The notes under the pieces: generated by a model
What the model saw: only the letters and a program-made list of their open reading frames with translations
What the model was told of the DNA's origin: nothing
Database searches by the model: none
In this document: piece after piece, positions 18,288 through 25,938 of the stretch
How positions within the stretch are numbered: the stretch's first letter is position 1
How the letters are laid out: each line of letters begins with the position of its first letter
Made by a program: the position numbers and the translations under genes
From: Deltaproteobacteria bacterium
GTDB taxonomy: Bacteria; Bdellovibrionota_C; UBA2361; JAGFJO01
Direction of reading: 5' to 3'
Assembly: GCA_024102635.1 (NCBI GenBank)
Contig: JAGFJO010000017.1
Location: forward strand, 1 to 43,819
DNA length: 43,819 nt

Positions 18288-18308
18288 AGGTGTAATAAGT
18301 AAAATGGA

Positions 18309-18734
18309 ATGGAAAAGGAAATGAAACGGTTCACAATCGGCAAATTAGCAAAGATTACTAATACAGGCAGTGAGACCATCCGGTTTTACGAGAAGCAGGG
18401 CTTGCTTGAGGAGCCAGAAAGGGAGGCTTCGGGCTACCGTAAATACGATGAAATCGATATCTCACGTTTGCATTTTATAAAGAATGCCAAAGAGCTCGGC
18501 TTTACGCTGCGTGAAATCAAAGATTTCTTTACGCTTAGCAAACTGCAAGGGAAAAAATCTATACTTGGAATGGCCAAGCAAAAAATGGAGGAGATAGAGC
18601 AAAAGATCAACTCCCTAAATAGGATGAAACGGGCTTTAAAGGCGCTTACCTCCTCCTGCCAGAATCATGGCGGCGGCCATAATTGCCCTCTGCTGCTCTC
18701 GTTTAAAGGGGTGCCGCCTGAAAGGAGGAAATAG
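18309..18734 (+). CDS. MerR-family transcriptional regulator
   Basis: DNA-distorting activator/repressor of 141 residues. The winged helix-turn-helix (FTIGKLAKITNTGSETIRFYEKQGLL, about 8-33) with wing SGYRKYDE is followed by a long dimerisation helix and a C-terminal loop with C117 and C126, eight residues apart as in mercuric MerR, followed by CPLLLSF. Aligned without gaps to MerR, the third metal ligand (Cys82) is Lys82 here, with Ser84 nearby, so the inducer is not obvious: a soft metal bound by two thiols, or another thiol-reactive signal. An internal ATG at 18321 with AAAAGGA close upstream is an alternative start. The next gene begins two bases after the stop. Confidence 0.9.
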   Translation: MEKEMKRFTIGKLAKITNTGSETIRFYEKQGLLEEPEREASGYRKYDEIDISRLHFIKNAKELGFTLREIKDFFTLSKLQGKKSILGMAKQKMEEIEQKINSLNRMKRALKALTSSCQNHGGGHNCPLLLSFKGVPPERRK

Positions 18735-18736
18735 AT

Positions 18737-19039
18737 ATGGATAATGAACAACGAGATCGAGAGGCTCCCCACATTCCCGCGGTGGATCTGGGAAGGGCTT
18801 ATGATCACATCTGGTACGCTGTGCCCTACTTTGAACTTCAGGATTTTTGCCTCCAAAATAGGGCGAGATGCTGCTCTAAAAGCAGCAGTGAGGTGCAGGA
18901 ATGCGCCTATGAAGTTGTAAGGAAAGCCGTATGCATATGCCACCGTGATGAGGATCAGATGATACAGGCGGTGGGGGATGAAATAGTAAGGCAACTTCAA
19001 AGAGAGTACGTAAAAGCCGGTTGCAACCGCAATCGATAG
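18737..19039 (+). CDS. Small seven-cysteine protein in MerR operon
   Basis: Not recognised. The 100-residue cytoplasmic protein is preceded by an AGGAGG site and starts two bases after merR. Cysteines fall at 38, 45, 46, 56, 66, 68 and 96, including a vicinal CC and a CIC followed by His69 (CICH), a distribution suited to soft-metal or thiol chemistry. The C-terminal third is helical and charged. The N terminus (HIPAVDLGRAYDHIWYAVPYFELQDFC) has no known motif. Co-transcription with a MerR regulator and a cupin suggests a metal buffer, chaperone or detoxifying protein. This is inference only. Confidence 0.7.
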   Translation: MDNEQRDREAPHIPAVDLGRAYDHIWYAVPYFELQDFCLQNRARCCSKSSSEVQECAYEVVRKAVCICHRDEDQMIQAVGDEIVRQLQREYVKAGCNRNR

Positions 19040-19055
19040 TAAGAAAGGAGAAGAT

Positions 19056-19391
19056 ATGGGACTTCCGCATGCTACTGCCGGAGAGGTGATTAAACTCATT
19101 CCCCCAGATCTGAATCTGGAGGAAGCAAAGACAACAGCCATCGTGAAGACCAAAGAGTTCGAGACTATTCGGTTATGCGTACATGCCGGCCAAGTTATTC
19201 CGCCTCACAAAACCAAGGGACCGATAACGGTGCAATGTCTGAAAGGAAGAGCAATATTTAATATAGGACAGAATAAGAACGAGCTGCAGCCCGGGGATTG
19301 GCTCTATCTGGGCCCGAATGAGGTTCACTCCTTGGAAGGCCTCGAGGACTCTGCCCTGCTACTAACGATAATTTTCATACCATCAGACTGA
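19056..19391 (+). CDS. Cupin-domain protein
   Basis: Single-domain 111-residue cupin, third gene of the MerR operon, with AAAGGAG about seven bases before its ATG. The two cupin motifs are visible: RLCVHAGQVIPPHKTKGPITVQCLKG (about 47-72) with a His and the central strand, and LQPGDWLYLGPNEVHSLEG (about 81-99) with the second-motif His. The usual HxH pair of motif 1 is reduced to a single His (PPHK), so metal binding may be incomplete or non-catalytic. Cupins of this size bind small ligands or metals. The link with the cysteine-rich neighbour suggests a stress or detoxification role. Confidence 0.85.
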   Translation: MGLPHATAGEVIKLIPPDLNLEEAKTTAIVKTKEFETIRLCVHAGQVIPPHKTKGPITVQCLKGRAIFNIGQNKNELQPGDWLYLGPNEVHSLEGLEDSALLLTIIFIPSD

Positions 19392-19415
19392 AACGGCCTC
19401 GCTTTATTAGCACAA

Positions 19416-19443
19416 GGCATGGCGCGGCACTCCCCGCCATGCC
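19416..19443. terminator. Possible bidirectional terminator hairpin
   Basis: A perfect 9-bp stem (GGCATGGCG at 19416-19424 with its complement at 19435-19443, ten-base loop) sits between the convergent cupin and mddA stops. T-tracts on both sides are poor, so its strength is uncertain. Confidence 0.5.
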
Positions 19444-19453
19444 CTGCAATATG

Positions 19454-20212
19454 TTAAGCGGTTTGGCCCGTCGGTTGCGCTGGATTAGCCTTTATTCTTG
19501 GGACCAGCATCGGAACACTCTGTTGATAGCTCCGATAAACATCTCCAAAGGCGCGCTGTAGGTCGCGCTCCTCGAACCTAATCGCGCTTAGTATGTAGGC
19601 TGTAAATAGAAGCGCAAAAGCCAGATGGGCCGCGGTCATCGTCGGTGTGACCCATAGAGTTGTCAGCCATCCAACATAAAGTGGGTGGCGCACCCATTTA
19701 TATGGTCCCGGAGTCGTAAACCGCAGTGGTTTATATGGGACCCCGCGAAAATAGCTCCAGGCTTGGCGCAAGCCGAAAAGATCGAAGTGGTTAATCAGAA
19801 AAGATGTGACCACTACCGTAACAGCTCCCGCCGCAAAGAGGGCATAGAGAACGGTGCGCGCAGTTCCATCCTGTATGTTCCAAATTTCGCCTCCCATCGG
19901 CTGCCAACCCAGAAAAACGGCTCCCAATGCCAGGTTAGACATTACGACATAGGTACTTCGTTCCAGCGGTTCGGGAATAAATTTAGTGATTGCGCTTTTA
20001 AGCCACTGCCTCGCCATAATTGAGTGCTGCAACCCGAACAGTGACACAAGTCCAAGATTTATTAGCGCAGCCGTAGCTAAGGGGATCCGTGGATTACCAT
20101 CTATCCCTTTTGGCACGCCGTAATTAATCAGAAACCCGAGCCAGTAGAGAAATAGCGCTAAAAATCCGGCGTAACCCATCAACGCATATGCTAGTCCTAG
20201 ATATCTTTTCAT
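19454..20212 (-). CDS. mddA: Methanethiol S-methyltransferase MddA-like membrane enzyme
   Basis: Integral-membrane SAM-dependent methyltransferase of the isoprenylcysteine-methyltransferase-like superfamily. MddA methylates methanethiol to dimethyl sulfide. The 252 residues match the family pattern I recall: FGLQHSIMARQWLKS (about 60-74), IPEPLERSTYV (about 79-89), VTSFLINHFDLFGLRQAW (about 135-152), the SAM-site PYKWVRHPLYVGWLT (about 169-183), EERDLQRAFGDVYRSY and a C-terminal VPMLVPR. About six hydrophobic segments are present. A strong AAAGGAG ribosome site precedes it, 18 bases after the small upstream gene. Divergent TetR control is likely. A related thiol or lipid substrate remains possible. 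Confidence 0.85.
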   Translation of the reverse strand: MKRYLGLAYALMGYAGFLALFLYWLGFLINYGVPKGIDGNPRIPLATAALINLGLVSLFGLQHSIMARQWLKSAITKFIPEPLERSTYVVMSNLALGAVFLGWQPMGGEIWNIQDGTARTVLYALFAAGAVTVVVTSFLINHFDLFGLRQAWSYFRGVPYKPLRFTTPGPYKWVRHPLYVGWLTTLWVTPTMTAAHLAFALLFTAYILSAIRFEERDLQRAFGDVYRSYQQSVPMLVPRIKANPAQPTGQTA

Positions 20213-20230
20213 ATCGCCTCTCCTTTAAAT

Positions 20231-20500
20231 CTAGTTTGATCGAGTGTTGGGGCGCCCGTGCTGCGGCGTCACTGCAGTTGCTCCGCGAGACACGGCAAAA
20301 AAGGCGAGCAATGTGGAAGCCGCCGCTTTTTTGGCTCTGCCCGGCGCGAACAGCCTCCGTCCGGCCGACTTACTTGCTTGAATTTGAGGCTCGTAGCTGC
20401 GCTGCTTCGTACGCTCTTGCGGTGTCGATGGCGCCATGCCCGAGAGCAGCGCCGCCACGACCGGTAGGATTAATACGATCTCCTTATTCCTGGTTGTCAT
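20231..20500 (-). CDS. Small predicted exported protein upstream of mddA
   Basis: The 89-residue product has a good ribosome site (AAGGAG, eight bases from the ATG) and an N-terminal signal-like segment (KEIVLILPVVAALLSGMAPS, about 6-25). The rest is basic and low in hydrophobic residues, with no recognised motif. It is the first gene after the TTGACTGA operator boxes and ends 18 bases before mddA, so both are probably one transcript. It might be a decayed or frameshifted remnant of a longer exported protein, since the C-terminal half has unremarkable composition. Confidence 0.5.
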   Translation of the reverse strand: MTTRNKEIVLILPVVAALLSGMAPSTPQERTKQRSYEPQIQASKSAGRRLFAPGRAKKAAASTLLAFFAVSRGATAVTPQHGRPNTRSN

Positions 20501-20512
20501 ATTGTTATCTCC

Positions 20513-20593
20513 TTGACTGATGAGTCTATAATTCGCGCTCGATAATCAACATCTCGTCAGTCAATCTTCATATATAATTGACCAATCAGTCAA
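20513..20593 (-). promoter_or_regulatory. Cluster of TetR-operator-like TTGACTGA boxes
   Basis: Three related sites lie between the mddA operon and tetR. They are an inverted repeat TTGAC-CAATCA-GTCAA at 20578-20593, a half-site at 20554-20564 (TTGACTGACGA, minus strand), and GACT-GATG-AGTC at 20515-20526 next to the ribosome site of the small gene. Inverted half-sites of this kind suit a dimeric TetR repressor. No clean -35/-10 pair was found. Confidence 0.6.
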
Positions 20594-20751
20594 GTCTTAT
20601 GAAGGAGAGGTTGATAACTTTTTGAATAGCCGCATCATATCAATAGGTTATATTGCTACAAAATAAAGACTTCCCTTGTGGGGATAAATATAAGCAAATA
20701 CGAATGGTGCGGGCTGCATTGAAAGTGTAGACTGGTTAGTAAAGGATTTTA

Positions 20752-21372
20752 ATGGCGAAAGCAAAGGATACCAAGGCGCTTCTGTTAAAAACGGCCATGG
20801 AGCTTATCTGGGCCCATAACTATGGTTCGGTTTCGGTAGATGATATCTGCCGCGCGGCCGGCGCTCAAAAGGGAAGTTTTTATCATTTCTTCAGTTCCAA
20901 ACAAGATCTGGCCAAAGCCGCTATGGAGCATCTATGGACAGAATTGCAGCCGCAGCTTGATCATATCTTCTCGGCACAGACGCCGGGCCTTGAACGGCTA
21001 CGAAATTACGCTCAGTTCAGTTATCAGGCTCAGGAGCAGGAAAAGCGCAAACTCGGATTTGTAACAGGCTGCCCATTTACGACTATCGGCTCGGAACGAT
21101 GCAGCGAGGGTGACGGACTGACCGGCACGTCCTGGGAGATTTTGCTGCGCTTTAAAAAGTACTTCACCCTCGCGATTAGGGATGCATGTGAGGAGCGGGC
21201 TATCGAGCTTGATAATTATACAGACGCGGCCAATGAGATATTCATACACTACCTTGGCTGCAATGCAGCCGCGCGCCTTTCAGGCTCACTTGAGCCGATG
21301 AAAGATCTATATGAGAAATGGTGTGCCATACTAGGGACGATGAGTAAAAAACGGCGAAAGGACGCGGCCTAG
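20752..21372 (+). CDS. TetR/AcrR-family transcriptional regulator
   Basis: One-component repressor of 206 residues. The N-terminal helix-turn-helix is clear (SVDDICRAAGAQKGSFYHFFSSKQDLAKAAM, about 25-55), with AAAGGA five bases before the ATG. The helical C-terminal ligand-binding domain has three or four cysteines, including GCPF at about 106-109, which may make it thiol- or electrophile-responsive. Divergent placement from the mddA operon with repeated operator-like boxes between implies it controls that operon. The effector might be a volatile sulfur compound or another thiol-reactive molecule (inference). Confidence 0.9.
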   Translation: MAKAKDTKALLLKTAMELIWAHNYGSVSVDDICRAAGAQKGSFYHFFSSKQDLAKAAMEHLWTELQPQLDHIFSAQTPGLERLRNYAQFSYQAQEQEKRKLGFVTGCPFTTIGSERCSEGDGLTGTSWEILLRFKKYFTLAIRDACEERAIELDNYTDAANEIFIHYLGCNAAARLSGSLEPMKDLYEKWCAILGTMSKKRRKDAA

Positions 21373-21502
21373 CCTGCCATTACAACAACTCAGTGGCAAA
21401 AAGCGGCCGCCGCGAGTCTTTTAAAATGAAATTCGGTTTATCGTTCGCCTAGTCCGATCCCGCGGTAGCAAGTACATCTCTCACATATTCGTCTTAAAAA
21501 AC

Positions 21503-22891
21503 TCAGGTAGGTTGGCGGGATTTCGGCTCATGCCGGCTCTTTGATAGTCGTATTAACCGGGCTACGGCATACAACCCCGCGGCGGTCGAGAGAGGATCAG
21601 TTGTGAATCTGAAGCGATTGTTCTCGCCAACTTCAAGAGCATTACCGACTGCAGCTACATAAAGAACGGTGACCCCTATAAATAGCAGTAGTGCTCGCAT
21701 CTTTCGCTCGGCAATGAACAGGCTTAAAGGAATCGAGGCCACCGTCAGGATGAACAGCAGGAGAGCCGTTAACGAAAGTCCTCCAGCCGTCGTAAGAAGT
21801 ATAAATCTGTCGAAAAACGAGGTGGCTGCGCCTATCAGCTGATCCTGAGAAAAATAAGGGTACTTATGCGCAGGCGCAAAATATAACCGCCAAGCGGTTG
21901 AGAGGCCGCGCATATATACTTCAGGTGAATTCAAAATCACGCTGAGACTTTGCCGCAGATAGGCAGCGCAAAGCGGAATCATCGAATAGTGATTAAGGTT
22001 TGGCTGGCCGGTCGACTTAGTACGGCTGCAAAGTGCTGCAATCTCTGGATAGGGGCACTCGGATGAGTAAGCAGGCTCGACTACTTTCATCTCCTGATCA
22101 AAGGCCGGCAAAGGAAGCACTGCCTCGCCGCCAGGCAAAACCTTTTCGGATGGTTGCAACTGATGAAGCACTACTCGCGAAAGATTACATCCTAGCCAGG
22201 AACTTGTGGAGTAGATATCAAAGAGAAGGAGATTCTTGCAGTGCAATAGACCAACGAACAAAATACACGGAAGTGCACCCCAGAGCATTGCCCGGCTCCT
22301 GCCGAAGCCTAACCAAAGAACGGCAATAACTAACAGCACATATACAAGATTAAACATGGCGGCAATACCGCAAAGGACTGCAATGCAGGTGAAGAAAGCC
22401 AGCCACCGAGATCCTCTATCCGTATGCAGCGCGCCTCTAAGCAGTACGGCCGATAGCACTAAGAGAAAGGCAAGAGGCGTTGTATAAAAAATTCGATTCT
22501 CCCAGAGAACTGACGCAGGGCTTAGCACAAAAAACGAAGCGCCTAAGAAGGAAAGTGCTGCCGAGCTGGTTAGAGCTGCGATAAGAATATAAAGCAGAAA
22601 GCCTGCGGCGAAACTTACGAGCAGGTAACAGATCTGAATGACTTGGAACGAAGCAGCTCCAAAGAGTTTGAGAAATCCACCCAAAAAGAGGTTGAATAGA
22701 GGCGGGTTCATATGGAGATATAGACTACTCTCTAGAAGGTCATGTTCTAGGAGCATCGGGTCAAGAAAGTGCATAAAAATGGGAAACTCTCCTGCTTGGA
22801 AACGCACTCCCTCCCCATAGGCCCAAAGGCGGCTTGCCGCAAAGAGAAAAGCAAGAGTAAGCAAAGCAGTGATGTGATGTCTTCGTTTCAC
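21503..22891 (-). CDS. Polytopic membrane protein, probable GT-C-type glycosyltransferase
   Basis: The 462-residue membrane protein starts at GTG 22891. About nine to eleven hydrophobic helices are seen. Features recalling the GT39/ArnT/PMT-like GT-C superfamily are an early extracytoplasmic loop with acidic residues (FLDPMLLEHD), then HMNPPLFNLFLGGFLKLFG (about 61-79), which echoes the HPPL...LFG motif, a conserved ENRIFYTTPLAFLL (about 131-144) and a late ENNRFRFTTDPL (about 427-438). Such enzymes transfer sugars from lipid-linked donors at the outer face of the inner membrane. The donor and acceptor are unknown. It is divergent from the aminotransferase fusion gene. Confidence 0.65.
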   Translation of the reverse strand: MKRRHHITALLTLAFLFAASRLWAYGEGVRFQAGEFPIFMHFLDPMLLEHDLLESSLYLHMNPPLFNLFLGGFLKLFGAASFQVIQICYLLVSFAAGFLLYILIAALTSSAALSFLGASFFVLSPASVLWENRIFYTTPLAFLLVLSAVLLRGALHTDRGSRWLAFFTCIAVLCGIAAMFNLVYVLLVIAVLWLGFGRSRAMLWGALPCILFVGLLHCKNLLLFDIYSTSSWLGCNLSRVVLHQLQPSEKVLPGGEAVLPLPAFDQEMKVVEPAYSSECPYPEIAALCSRTKSTGQPNLNHYSMIPLCAAYLRQSLSVILNSPEVYMRGLSTAWRLYFAPAHKYPYFSQDQLIGAATSFFDRFILLTTAGGLSLTALLLFILTVASIPLSLFIAERKMRALLLFIGVTVLYVAAVGNALEVGENNRFRFTTDPLSTAAGLYAVARLIRLSKSRHEPKSRQPT

Positions 22892-23051
22892 TTTCTTAGT
22901 TGAGCGATAGCTTCAATTAGCAGTTGTAGCCTCAAAGCTCCTATTTGCAAAGGATCGGCAACTACTCCACATGCTTTCATGTCGGATCTCGCCGAGCCTG
23001 GCCCTGCACCCCCACTTTCACACCCTTTCGCCATGAGCTAAGCTACCGTTC

Positions 23052-24908
23052 ATGGCACTACCCGCGTTTGAACTCTCACCTATTAAAGCAATGGAGCTGG
23101 CTGCCGCCAAGATCCCGGGCGCTGTGTCACTTGCCCAGGGGATCCCTAGCTTCTCAACACCGAGCGTCATCCGTGATTTCGTGCGGGAGAAGATAGCAGA
23201 GGGAGCATGCGATAAGTACTCTCTTACAATAGGGCTGACTGAACTCAGGGAGGAGATCTCTTTGGCTCTGCAAAAGGAAGGGCTCTCATTCGATCCTGAA
23301 AGCGAGATTTTGGCTACTGCTGGTTCCATCGAAGGAATCACAGCTTCTATCTTAGCCATTACGGAACCGGGTGATGAGGTGATAATCCCCTCCCCTTCTT
23401 ATGTTTCATACCGCGGCGCGCTTGCTATCGGGCGGTGTAAGCCGGTTTTTGTCCCGCTTGATGAGGATAAGAACTTTGATTTTCATGTCGATCATATAAG
23501 GAGTGCCATAAATAGAAGGACCAAAGCGATTCTTTACTGCAGCCCGAACAATCCCACGGGCACGCTTTATTCAGAGAAGGCTACTCGTGAGCTTATGAAG
23601 CTTGCCGAGGCGCATAATCTTTATGTTCTGGTCGATGAAGTTTACAAGGATTTTTATTACACCGATGATAAACACTTCTCGCCTACTTTGATCCCCGCTG
23701 TTAGAAACCGAGTGATAAGAGTTTGTTCTTTTTCCAAAGCATTTGCGATGACGGGATGGAGAATCGGTTTTGTGCATTGCGATAGATCTCTTATGGGCGG
23801 AATCGTTAAGTACCACGATGCCATGGTTACCTGTGCCCCCGTGGCTTCACAGTATGGAGCAATTGCAGCGTTACGATTCGGCGACAGCTACCTTAAAGGT
23901 TTTATAGAGCAGTTTAGAGCCAGAAGGGCCTACGCGCTTAAGGTGCTGGATTCACTTTCGCACGTAATTGACTACCAGCTCCCTAAGGCAACCTACTTTG
24001 TATTCCCCCGCATAAAGGACACGGTGCCTCTCTGCCATGACAGCACAAAGCTTGCTTACGATATTTTGAAGAAGTGCTGCGTTGCTACTGTCCCGGGAGC
24101 AGCGTTCGGGCCCTCCGGCGAGTCGCACCTCAGGATTAATTTCGGGCGCTCAGAGGAGGAACTCGCCGAGGGGCTCAGCCGTTTTAGTGATTATTTCTCA
24201 GGAGCCCGATCCCGCGCTACGGTGCAAGTCCCGGCGGCGTTAAAAAGTGAGGGAGAGAACTTCACCCGCCGCACTGCGGCGGCGGTTCTGGCACGAGCGG
24301 CCAAGCTTTATCTTCTTCGCAATAAGCCGCTTATTATCGGCATCGCAGGAACAAAAGGGAAAACCGTTTTTAAACGGGTTATCTCTGAGGCGCTTCAAAA
24401 GAAGACCTCTACGCGCGCATCGATTCTTTCCTATAACACCGAGATAGGGCTTCCTCTTTCCATACTGAACCTTGCTCCGCCCAAAGGAACTTTGCAAAAG
24501 CTGCTTTTTCCCTTCCGCGTTTTGAGTGCCGCCTTTGCAGGGCGTGAAAGCTGTCGAGTATTGATATTAGAGTACGGGCTTAAAAAGCCGGGCGACGCTG
24601 AAGCGCTGCTATCAATCGCTAAACCCGATTGGTTAGTAATTTCTGATCTCTCCCCGGATGACGGCTTCGGAGAGCGGAACACTCTCGTTTCCAACATCAA
24701 GTCAATGAGTGAAGGGTTGAGAGCTGAGAGAATTGTCTGGGCCGATCCAAAGACCGCTCCGTCCTCTTTGGGACTTCAGGCAGACATGCTGTCTAATGGC
24801 GCTGAAGCGCAAGATGCGCCTCACTATGAGAGTATCACGCCAAGTTTCCAGCAGGCGCACCTTGCCACCGCCGCGCTCCTTGAAAAGCTTGCTGCGAAAG
24901 CCGGGTAA
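23052..24908 (+). CDS. Fusion: PLP aminotransferase (class I/II) plus Mur-ligase-like ATPase domain
   Basis: The 618-residue protein has two modules. Residues 1-385 are a fold-type I aminotransferase: SPNNPTG (164-170), LVDEVY with Asp195, the PLP lysine Lys229 in SFSKAFAMTGWRIGF, and the substrate-carboxylate arginine in HLRINFG (Arg361). Residues ~405-618 resemble the central ATPase domain of MurF-like ligases: P-loop GTKGKT (433-438), NTEIGLPLSIL (462-472) and LILEYGLKKPGDAEALL (504-520). The UDP-substrate and C-terminal Mur domains are absent. The frame is continuous, so this is a natural fusion or a neat join. It may make an amino acid and activate it, but the substrate is unknown. It stands alone, upstream of motA. 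Confidence 0.82.
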   Translation: MALPAFELSPIKAMELAAAKIPGAVSLAQGIPSFSTPSVIRDFVREKIAEGACDKYSLTIGLTELREEISLALQKEGLSFDPESEILATAGSIEGITASILAITEPGDEVIIPSPSYVSYRGALAIGRCKPVFVPLDEDKNFDFHVDHIRSAINRRTKAILYCSPNNPTGTLYSEKATRELMKLAEAHNLYVLVDEVYKDFYYTDDKHFSPTLIPAVRNRVIRVCSFSKAFAMTGWRIGFVHCDRSLMGGIVKYHDAMVTCAPVASQYGAIAALRFGDSYLKGFIEQFRARRAYALKVLDSLSHVIDYQLPKATYFVFPRIKDTVPLCHDSTKLAYDILKKCCVATVPGAAFGPSGESHLRINFGRSEEELAEGLSRFSDYFSGARSRATVQVPAALKSEGENFTRRTAAAVLARAAKLYLLRNKPLIIGIAGTKGKTVFKRVISEALQKKTSTRASILSYNTEIGLPLSILNLAPPKGTLQKLLFPFRVLSAAFAGRESCRVLILEYGLKKPGDAEALLSIAKPDWLVISDLSPDDGFGERNTLVSNIKSMSEGLRAERIVWADPKTAPSSLGLQADMLSNGAEAQDAPHYESITPSFQQAHLATAALLEKLAAKAG

Positions 24909-24967
24909 CTCGTTAAACTTACGCCGCATTTTGCCGATACCACACTCTATCGAAGGCTAGAACGCCG

Positions 24968-25022
24968 TTGACTCAATTCTGATTAAGCCTAACTACAACA
25001 CTTCCGATGTTTCTATTGTAGT
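24968..25022 (+). promoter_or_regulatory. Possible motA promoter and leader hairpin
   Basis: TTGACT (24968-24973) is followed 16 bases later by TAACTA (24990-24995), a weak sigma-70-like pair. Overlapping it is an inverted repeat ACTACAA (24992-24998) with TTGTAGT (25016-25022), which could fold in the leader. Modest evidence. Confidence 0.35.
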
Positions 25023-25057
25023 AGAGCAAAAACCTCTCTGGGGAGCTTCGTAGCTTA

Positions 25058-25915
25058 ATGGGAATTATAGTCGGCGTATTCGGCGTTACCGCCTGCGTTA
25101 TCATCGGGTTCGTTGGCCCGGGCGGTCCCCTTCCGATCCTTTTTCAGCCCTTCGAGCTTATCGTTATCGCAGGTTCCGCGATTTTTACCATTGTTAGCGG
25201 AAACCCCGGCAGTGTCGTGAAAGGACTTGGGGGAGCCCTTAAAGGGGCCCTTAAGGGAAGCGGCATTAATAAGGCCACCTACTCGGATCTTTTGGGACTC
25301 ATGGCGAGCATTTTCGACACAATGCGGCGTGAGGGTGTACTGGGAATCGAGGGAGACCTCTCCAACCCGCATGATAGTCCTCGCTTCAACAAGTTCCCCC
25401 GCGTTTCGCACAATCATCACTTGATGGAGACATTGACCGGCGCGCTAAGGCTCTTCGTTGACGGCGTAGTAAACGCCTTCGACCTTGAAAGACTGCTCGA
25501 CACCGAAATAGAAACACACCATGAAGAGGCTCTCATATATCCAGGGGTAGTAAACAAAGTATCGGACAGCTTCCCGGCGCTCGGAATCGTGGCCGCCGTA
25601 TTGGGCGTTATCATCACGATGAGTCACCTTGACGGCCCGCCGCAGGAGATCGGACATCACGTTGCTGCCGCTCTCGTAGGAACGATGATCGGAATTCTTT
25701 TCTCTTACGGATACATTACGCCCATCGCCAACAAAATGGATCATGTGGCAAGAGAACAGACAAATATTCTAAAGACTGTAAAAGCGGGTCTGGTGTCGTT
25801 TGCCGGAGGCGCTCCCCCGCAGGTTGCACTTGAATTTGCGCGAAAGACGATTCCCTCGGATATGCGTCCTACCTCTGAGGAATTAGAGCAGCTGATGAAG
25901 GACGCTAAAAAGTAA
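25058..25915 (+). CDS. motA: Flagellar motor stator protein MotA
   Basis: Inner-membrane proton-channel subunit of the flagellar stator, which works in a MotA5MotB2 complex to turn the rotor. The 285 residues show an N-terminal hydrophobic pair, the cytoplasmic loop with DTMRREGVLGIE (about 89-100) that contacts FliG, and the membrane segments SFPALGIVAAVLGVIITM (about 171-188) and AAALVGTMIGILFSYGYI (about 204-221). motB follows 23 bases downstream. No other flagellar gene is in the window. The stop is followed by the helical tail expected for the family. Secure. Confidence 0.95.
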   Translation: MGIIVGVFGVTACVIIGFVGPGGPLPILFQPFELIVIAGSAIFTIVSGNPGSVVKGLGGALKGALKGSGINKATYSDLLGLMASIFDTMRREGVLGIEGDLSNPHDSPRFNKFPRVSHNHHLMETLTGALRLFVDGVVNAFDLERLLDTEIETHHEEALIYPGVVNKVSDSFPALGIVAAVLGVIITMSHLDGPPQEIGHHVAAALVGTMIGILFSYGYITPIANKMDHVAREQTNILKTVKAGLVSFAGGAPPQVALEFARKTIPSDMRPTSEELEQLMKDAKK

Positions 25916-25938
25916 GCTCTTAACAGGCGGCACTCGAC

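Noticed and set aside
21395..21430. GCGGCCGCCGC segment after tetR as terminator
   Set aside because: The arms leave a one-base loop, which cannot form. No usable stem plus T-tract.
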